From Owenia fusiformis (lineage: Eukaryota; Annelida; Polychaeta; Sabellida; Oweniidae): a stretch of DNA of 64,000 nucleotides. The translations under genes and the position numbers were made by a program. Where the stretch lies: positions 3,356,356-3,420,355 of the forward strand of contig CAIIXF020000005.1 of assembly GCA_903813345.2 (NCBI GenBank). Reading direction: 5' to 3'. Shown piece by piece: positions 58,524-64,000 of this stretch (positions are counted from its first letter, which is position 1; the number at the start of each line of letters is the position of its first letter). The notes beneath the pieces were generated by a model. That model saw nothing but the letters and a program-made list of their open reading frames with translations. It was not told where the DNA came from and made no database searches.

Positions 58524-60402
58524 CTGAAGTAGATATAAGGTTTACATTTAATCACAAGATTCTTTCAGTTGACCACACATACATTTAACTTGTTCTGATT
58601 ATATCAGTATATGAGAGAAAATTGAGTTTCTTATAGAGCTACTTCAAAATATTAAGATACTATTAAATCAAGCTTCAAAACATAATAGGTGGTCCTCCAT
58701 GCAATTCTGACATTACAATAGACGTCGCAATTTGAAGAAGGCATTTATCTATAAGAAAGAGAGAAAAATTGCTGACTCCATTGACACTTCTTAGATGATG
58801 AAATGGGGCCACCCACCCACTAGATTTAATTGATTATGAATACACTGTATGAGACTTCTAAAATAATAGATTCTGAAAAATGGCATAGTATTACACGAGA
58901 ACAAACAATGTGCAAATAACATACTATATTTCTCATCATTCTCAAATCCCAGTGATGTCTTTGCTTTCTTCATTTCAACCCTGAGTTCCTTTGCCAGCAG
59001 CTTGGCTGTGTCTTCATCAGCTCCAGTATCAGTGACAGCTGAGTTTACTACTTCATTGATGTCATCTTTACTGAGGTGACCAAGAGTAGCTAACTGAGCT
59101 AGGAAAGTCTTCTTCTGAGCCTGGAACATACACACAAATTCAATGTGACATACACATAAATTCAATGTGACAAACACACAAATTCAAAGTGACATACACA
59201 CAAATTCAATGTGACATTTTCTCAAATGTAATGTGACACATACTACAAACTGAATTTTCAGTCTTATTTGAATTTTCCTCAGAGACCCCTCATCGAATAA
59301 TATCAATAAAAAATGATCACAATATAGCACCCAAGGACGCGATAAAAATCATTCAGTAGCACCTAACTAATCATTAACTGGATGAGGACTTACATCTAGT
59401 TCAGCTTGGAGCTCATGTTCTAGCTCCCTGTTGAGCTCATCTTTATGTTTCTGCATTTCATATTTCATCTCAGTCTCCAAGTCTCCCATGGCTTTCTTGT
59501 GTCTTTGGTCCAATAAGTGCTGGCTCAATATAGATGTCGCCACTCTGCAAACACAAACAGCCAACTTGTATTTATTATGTCTATGACTACATCTCATGAT
59601 GATCATCAATGTGTTGTCATCATACTTTGGTGCATTATCCAAACATCCCTGTTGAAATAGCCAACTTGCATTTATTATGTCTATGACTACATCTCATGAT
59701 GATCATCAATGTGTTGTCATCATACTTTGGTGCATTATCCAAACATCCCTGTTGAACTCTACTGGAGTCATTTGTGGATCAAGTGTCCTTATATGAGAGA
59801 GTTGGCGTTATATAATACCTCATGAGCTATTACAGTGGCAGATATATGAGAGCGACTTAATTTATCCTCATCTTACGGGAGCTACAGTAGCACAATTGTG
59901 CGAAATGAACAAAAAACGTCCTTATCTTGTTTGCTATTAATTGTATCGATTGAAAACACTCACCCTGCTCCTCTGCGTTTCTGTGCCTCCCAATCTTCCC
60001 TGGCTTCTTCTTCCAACTGAACTTCAACTTCCCTAAAGATATTTTCAGATAATTCTTTATTGTGAAAACCTAAATGTCTGCATGTCTTGAAATATCTATG
60101 ACTAAAATGTAGAGAATGTGTATTCCCGAGAGAAGCAATCAGAGGTATATGGCAATCAGACTGCTTTATTTATTTCCTCTATTTTAATAATACTCTCTTA
60201 GGTAATAGGTTATTACAAATTTTCACCTTTCTCGTTTCAATTTTTTCTGCTCAATCCTCTCCCTGAGAATCTGTTCCTGCCGTTGTTTCTGAGTGTTCAA
60301 ATGTTCAGTGAGTTGCTCTGTTTGATTCTCATGTTGCTCTAGGAGCAAATCAACCTTGTTACCCTTCACCCCTCCCTCTGCAACCTTGCTAGCCATCTTG
60401 TC
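58390..60402 (-). CDS. Coiled-coil protein, last five exons, not identified
   Basis: Minus-strand exons 60402-60227, 60032-59964, 59544-59394, 59120-58925 and 58523-58390 have GT/AG borders and closing phases. They join to 241 codons and a TAA stop. The protein is highly charged and mostly helical: MASKVAEGG...LLLEQHENQTEQLTEHLNTQ, QEQILRERIEQKKLKRERE, VQLEEEAREDWEAQKRR, SILSQHLLDQRHKKAMGDLE, KHKDELNRELEHELQAELDA, then a globular-looking FLAQLATLGHLSKDDINEVV. The acidic tail EAFDEEEED is followed by a basic end, FRKKKKG. Long heptad-like E/K/Q/L runs suggest a coiled coil; an EVC2/limbin-like ciliary protein is only a guess. Upstream exons lie beyond 60402, perhaps outside the window. It converges on TSR1. 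Confidence 0.75.
58925..59120 (-). CDS. Coiled-coil gene, penultimate exon
   Basis: Acceptor TGTATGTTCCAG and donor ATATA/GTATGT. It encodes AQKKTFLAQLATLGHLSKDD, then INEVVNSAVTDTGADEDTAK and VEMKKAKTSLGF. A 22-bp tandem repeat (ACACAAATTCAATGTGACAT, 59130-59237) lies immediately upstream of the acceptor. Confidence 0.75.
59130..59237. repeat. 22-bp tandem repeat, about 5 copies, intronic
   Basis: The unit is AAATTCAATGTGACATACAC plus two bases. It sits against the acceptor side of the penultimate coiled-coil exon. Confidence 0.85.
59394..59544 (-). CDS. Coiled-coil gene exon (SILSQHLLDQ...)
   Basis: Acceptor GTGTTTGCAG, donor CTAGAT/GTAAGT. It encodes VATSILSQHLLDQRHKKAMG, then DLETEMKYEMQKHKDELNRE and LEHELQAELD, a strongly charged helix. 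Confidence 0.78.
59550..59757. repeat. About 100-bp tandem duplication in an intron
   Basis: The segment CCAACTTG(T/C)ATTTATTATG to AAACATCCCTGTTGAA occurs twice in tandem (about 59560-59655 and 59661-59756) with a single base difference over most of it, so it is a recent duplication. Confidence 0.9.
59964..60032 (-). CDS. Coiled-coil gene exon (EVEVQLEEEAREDW...)
   Basis: Acceptor ATATCTTTAG, donor GCAGG/GTGAGT. The 69-bp exon encodes EVEVQLEEEAREDWEAQKRR plus GA. Confidence 0.75.
60227..60402 (-). CDS. Coiled-coil gene exon (first in this window)
   Basis: Acceptor ATGAAATTGCAG, donor GAAAG/GTGAAA. It encodes DKMASKVAEGGVKGNKVDLL, then LEQHENQTEQLTEHLNTQKQ and RQEQILRERIEQKKLKRE. The short minisatellite at 60407-60797 adjoins the acceptor. 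Confidence 0.75.
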
Positions 60403-60406
60403 CTGC

Positions 60407-60797
60407 AATTTCATCATTGAGACAGTCATCATTGACAATAATCATCAAATAGTCATCACTCACAATAGTCATCACTGACAATATTCATCATTAACAATAG
60501 TCATCATTTGACAATAGTCATCACTGACAATATTCATCATTAACAATAGTCATCATAGACAATAGTCATCATTGACAATATTCATCATTAACAATAGTCA
60601 TCATTTGACAATAGTCATCACTGACAATAGTCATCATTAACAATATTCATCATTAACAATAGTCATCATTTGACAATAGTCATCACTGACAATATTCATC
60701 ATTAACAATATTCATCATTAACAATAGTCATCATTTGACAATAGTCATCACTGACAATATTCATCATTAACAATAGTCATCATTGACAATAGTCATC
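60407..60797. repeat. 16-17-bp tandem repeat, about 24 copies
   Basis: The unit is GACAATAGTCATCACT with variants ATTCATCATTAACA and ATCATTTG. It lies directly upstream of the first coiled-coil exon seen here, so it is probably at the 3' end of an intron of that gene. Confidence 0.92.
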
Positions 60798-61015
60798 ACT
60801 AACACAGACATGTACAACAGTGTTGACAACAATCCGAAATACATTCTATTCAACTTTAGATAAACACAACAATCAACAAAATGATCACTTATAATGCAGG
60901 TATTACTTTTATATCATACCGTTCAAAATAAAATAAAAAGATCATAATAATACACATGAATGCCTAAAAACTGTTTATATACTTTTTCAAGCTTAGTGAT
61001 GCAAAAGTTACAATA

Positions 61016-64000
61016 GATCCACTAAACATCCATACATGTGGATGGCATGCATATATCGATCTACTATACATTCATATATGTGGATGGCATGCATATATCG
61101 ATCTACTATACATTCATATATGTGGATAGTATGCATATATGGATCTACTATACATTCATATATGTGGATAGTGTGCATATATGGATCTACTATACATTCA
61201 TATATGTGGATAGTGTGCATATATGGATCTACTATACATTCATATATGTGGATAGTGTGCATATATGGATCTACTATACATTCATATATGTGGATAGTGT
61301 GCATGTAAGGATCTACTATACATTCATATATGTGGATAGTATGCATATATGGATCTACTATACATTCATATATGTGGATAGTGTGCATATATGGATCTAC
61401 TATACATTCATATATGTGGATAGTGTGCATATATGGATCTACTATACATTCATATATGTGGATAGTGTGCATATATGGATCTACTATACATACTTATATG
61501 TGGATAGTATGCATATATGGATCTACTATACATTCATATATGTGGATAGTATGCATATATGGATCTACTATACATTCATATATGTGGATAGTGTGCATAT
61601 ATGGATCTACTATACATTCATATATGTGGATAGTATGCATATATGGATCTACTATACATTCATATATGTGGATAGTATGCATATATGGATCTACTATACA
61701 TTCATATATGTGGATAGTGTGCATATATGGATCTACTATACATTCATATATGTGGATAGTATGCATATATGGATCTACTATACATTCATATATGTGGATA
61801 GTGTGCATATATGGATCTACTATACATTCATATATGTGGATAGTATGCATATATGGATCTACTATACATTCATATATGTGGATAGTATGCATATATGGAT
61901 CTACTATACATTCATATATGTGGATAGTGTGCATATATGGATCTACTATACATTCATATATGTGGATAGTGTGCATATATGGATCTACTATACATTCATA
62001 TATGTGGATAGTGTGCATGTATGGATCTACTATACATTCATATATGTGGATAGTATGCATATATGGATCTACTATACATTCATATATGTGGATAGTGTGC
62101 ATATATGGATCTACTATACATTCATATATGTGGATAGTATGCATATATGGATCTACTATACATTCATATATGTGGATAGTGTGCATATGTGGATCTACTA
62201 TACATTCATATATGTGGATAGTGTGCATATATGGATCTACTATACATTCATATATGTGGATAGTATGCATATATGGATCTACTATACATTCATATATGTG
62301 GATAGTATGCATATATGGATCTACTATACATTCATATATGTGGATAGTGTGCATATGTGGATCTACTATACATTCATATATGTGGATAGTATGCATATAT
62401 GGATCTACTATACATTCATATATGTGGATAGTGTGCATATGTGGATCTACTATACATTCATATATGTGGATAGTATGCATATATGGATCTACTATACATT
62501 CATATATGTGGATGGCATGCATATATGGATCTACTATACATTCATATATGTGGATAGTATGCATATATGGATCTAATATACATTCATTATTTCATATATG
62601 TGAATAGTGTGCATATATGGATCTACTATACATTCATATATGTGGATAGTGTGCATATATGGATCTACTATACATTCATATATGTGGATAGTGTGCATAT
62701 GTGGATCTACTATACATTCATATATGTGGATAGTATGCATATATGGATCTACTATACATTCATATATGTGGATAGTGTGCATATGTGGATCTACTATACA
62801 TTCATATATGTGGATAGTATGCATATATGGATCTACTATACATTCATATATGTGGATGGCATGCATATATGGATCTACTATACATTCATATATGTGGATA
62901 GTGTGCATATGTGGATCTACTATACTTTCATATATGTGGATAGTATGCATATATGGATCTACTATACATTCATATATGTGGATGGCATGCATATATGGAT
63001 CTACTATACATTCATATATGTAGATAATATGCATATATCGATCTACTATACATTCATATATGTTGATAGTATGCATATATGGATCTACAAAACATTCATA
63101 TATGTGGATAGTATGCATATATGGATCTACTATACATTCATATATGTGGATAGTGTGCATATATGGATCTACTATACATTCATATATGTGGATAGTATGC
63201 ATATATGGATCTACTATACATTCATATATGTGGATAGTGTGCATATGTGGATCTACTATACATTCATATATGTGGATAGTGTGCATATATGGATCTACTA
63301 TACATTCATATATGTTGATAGTATGCATATATGGATCTACTATACATTCATATATGTGGATAGTATGCATATATGGATCTACTATACATTCATATATGTG
63401 GATAGTGTGCATATATGGATCTACTATACATTCATATATGTGGATAGTGTGCATATATGGATCTACTATACATTCATATATGTGGATAGTGTGCATGTAA
63501 GGATCTACTATACATTCATATATGTGGATAGTATGCATATATGGATCTACTATACATTCATATATGTGGATAGTGTGCATATATGGATCTACTATACATT
63601 CATATATGTGGATAGTGTGCATATATGGATCTACTATACATTCATATATGTGGATAGTGTGCATATATGGATCTACTATACATACTTATATGTGGATAGT
63701 ATGCATATATGGATCTACTATACATTCATATATGTGGATAGTATGCATATATGGATCTACTATACATTCATATATGTGGATAGTGTGCATATATGGATCT
63801 ACTATACATTCATATATGTGGATAGTATGCATATATGGATCTACTATACATTCATATATGTGGATAGTATGCATATATGGATCTACTATACATTCATATA
63901 TGTGGATAGTGTGCATATATGGATCTACTATACATTCATATATGTGGATAGTATGCATATATGGATCTACTATACATTCATATATGTGGATAGTGTGCAT
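61016..64000. repeat. 42-bp satellite, about 71 copies, runs off the window
   Basis: The unit is ATATATGGATCTACTATACA then TTCATATATGTGGATAGTGT plus GC. Variants are GTATGC, GGCATGC and CATATGTGG. A rare pair of markers (GCATGTAAGG at 61301 and 63493; TACTTATATG at 61491 and 63683) recurs 2192 bp apart. That is 52 units plus the 8 extra bases found near 62585, so a long segment has been duplicated. Because 42 is a multiple of 3, both strands read open for hundreds of codons (13-15 residue repeats such as YTFIYVDSVHIW). I do not call these genes. Confidence 0.97.

Noticed and set aside
61038-63664. Open frames up to 512 codons on both strands with 14-residue repeats
   Set aside because: They are a by-product of a 42-bp (3n) satellite lacking stops; the same unit reads open in several frames on both strands and has no coding signature.

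Overview
The window is AT-rich, intron-containing animal DNA. It carries little coding sequence and is dominated by tandem arrays and DNA transposons. A single-exon peptide-type GPCR, a TSR1 gene split by long repeat-filled introns, tRNA-derived SINE pieces, Helentron-like elements and many IS630/Tc1/mariner and TTAA-type elements all fit a lophotrochozoan, most likely a mollusc. That assignment is an inference from style, not from a diagnostic gene. I saw no LTR retroelement, Polinton or other virus-derived element.

Layout: 0-5.4 kb holds a pogo-like element whose interior is a minisatellite, a truncated LINE, a SINE fragment and a minus-strand FMRFamide-receptor-like GPCR (4343-5410). From 8.2 to 10.9 kb there are two head-to-tail Helentron-like elements. 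From 14.6 to 17.5 kb two arms of one repeat face each other. At 18.3-19.3 kb lies a fold-back element built from the 3' end of a mariner-type transposon. From 19.3 to 26.8 kb I see only dispersed repeats and unassigned DNA. At 26.9-31.0 kb is a 4.2 kb array of a 34-bp unit with a 1632-bp internal duplication. From 31 to 44 kb there are several MITE-like elements, a promoter-like GC-rich patch, a 49-bp array and a TTAA-type element sitting in a 54-bp minisatellite.

The best-supported gene is the C-terminal half of TSR1, a 40S ribosome assembly factor: ten exons from 44237 to 55993 on the plus strand, whose reading phases all close (398 codons plus stop). I could not find the exons for its N-terminal half. 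Its introns are full of repeats. In two of them the repeat unit spans the end of the preceding exon plus its 5' splice site: a 115-bp unit in 4 copies, and a 47-bp unit in about 50 copies. This is the most unusual observation in the window.

Converging on TSR1 from the minus strand are the last five exons (58390-60402) of a coiled-coil protein I do not recognise. Upstream of them, probably in its intron, are a 16-bp array and a 42-bp satellite that runs off the window end. The satellite is open in several frames only because 42 is a multiple of 3.
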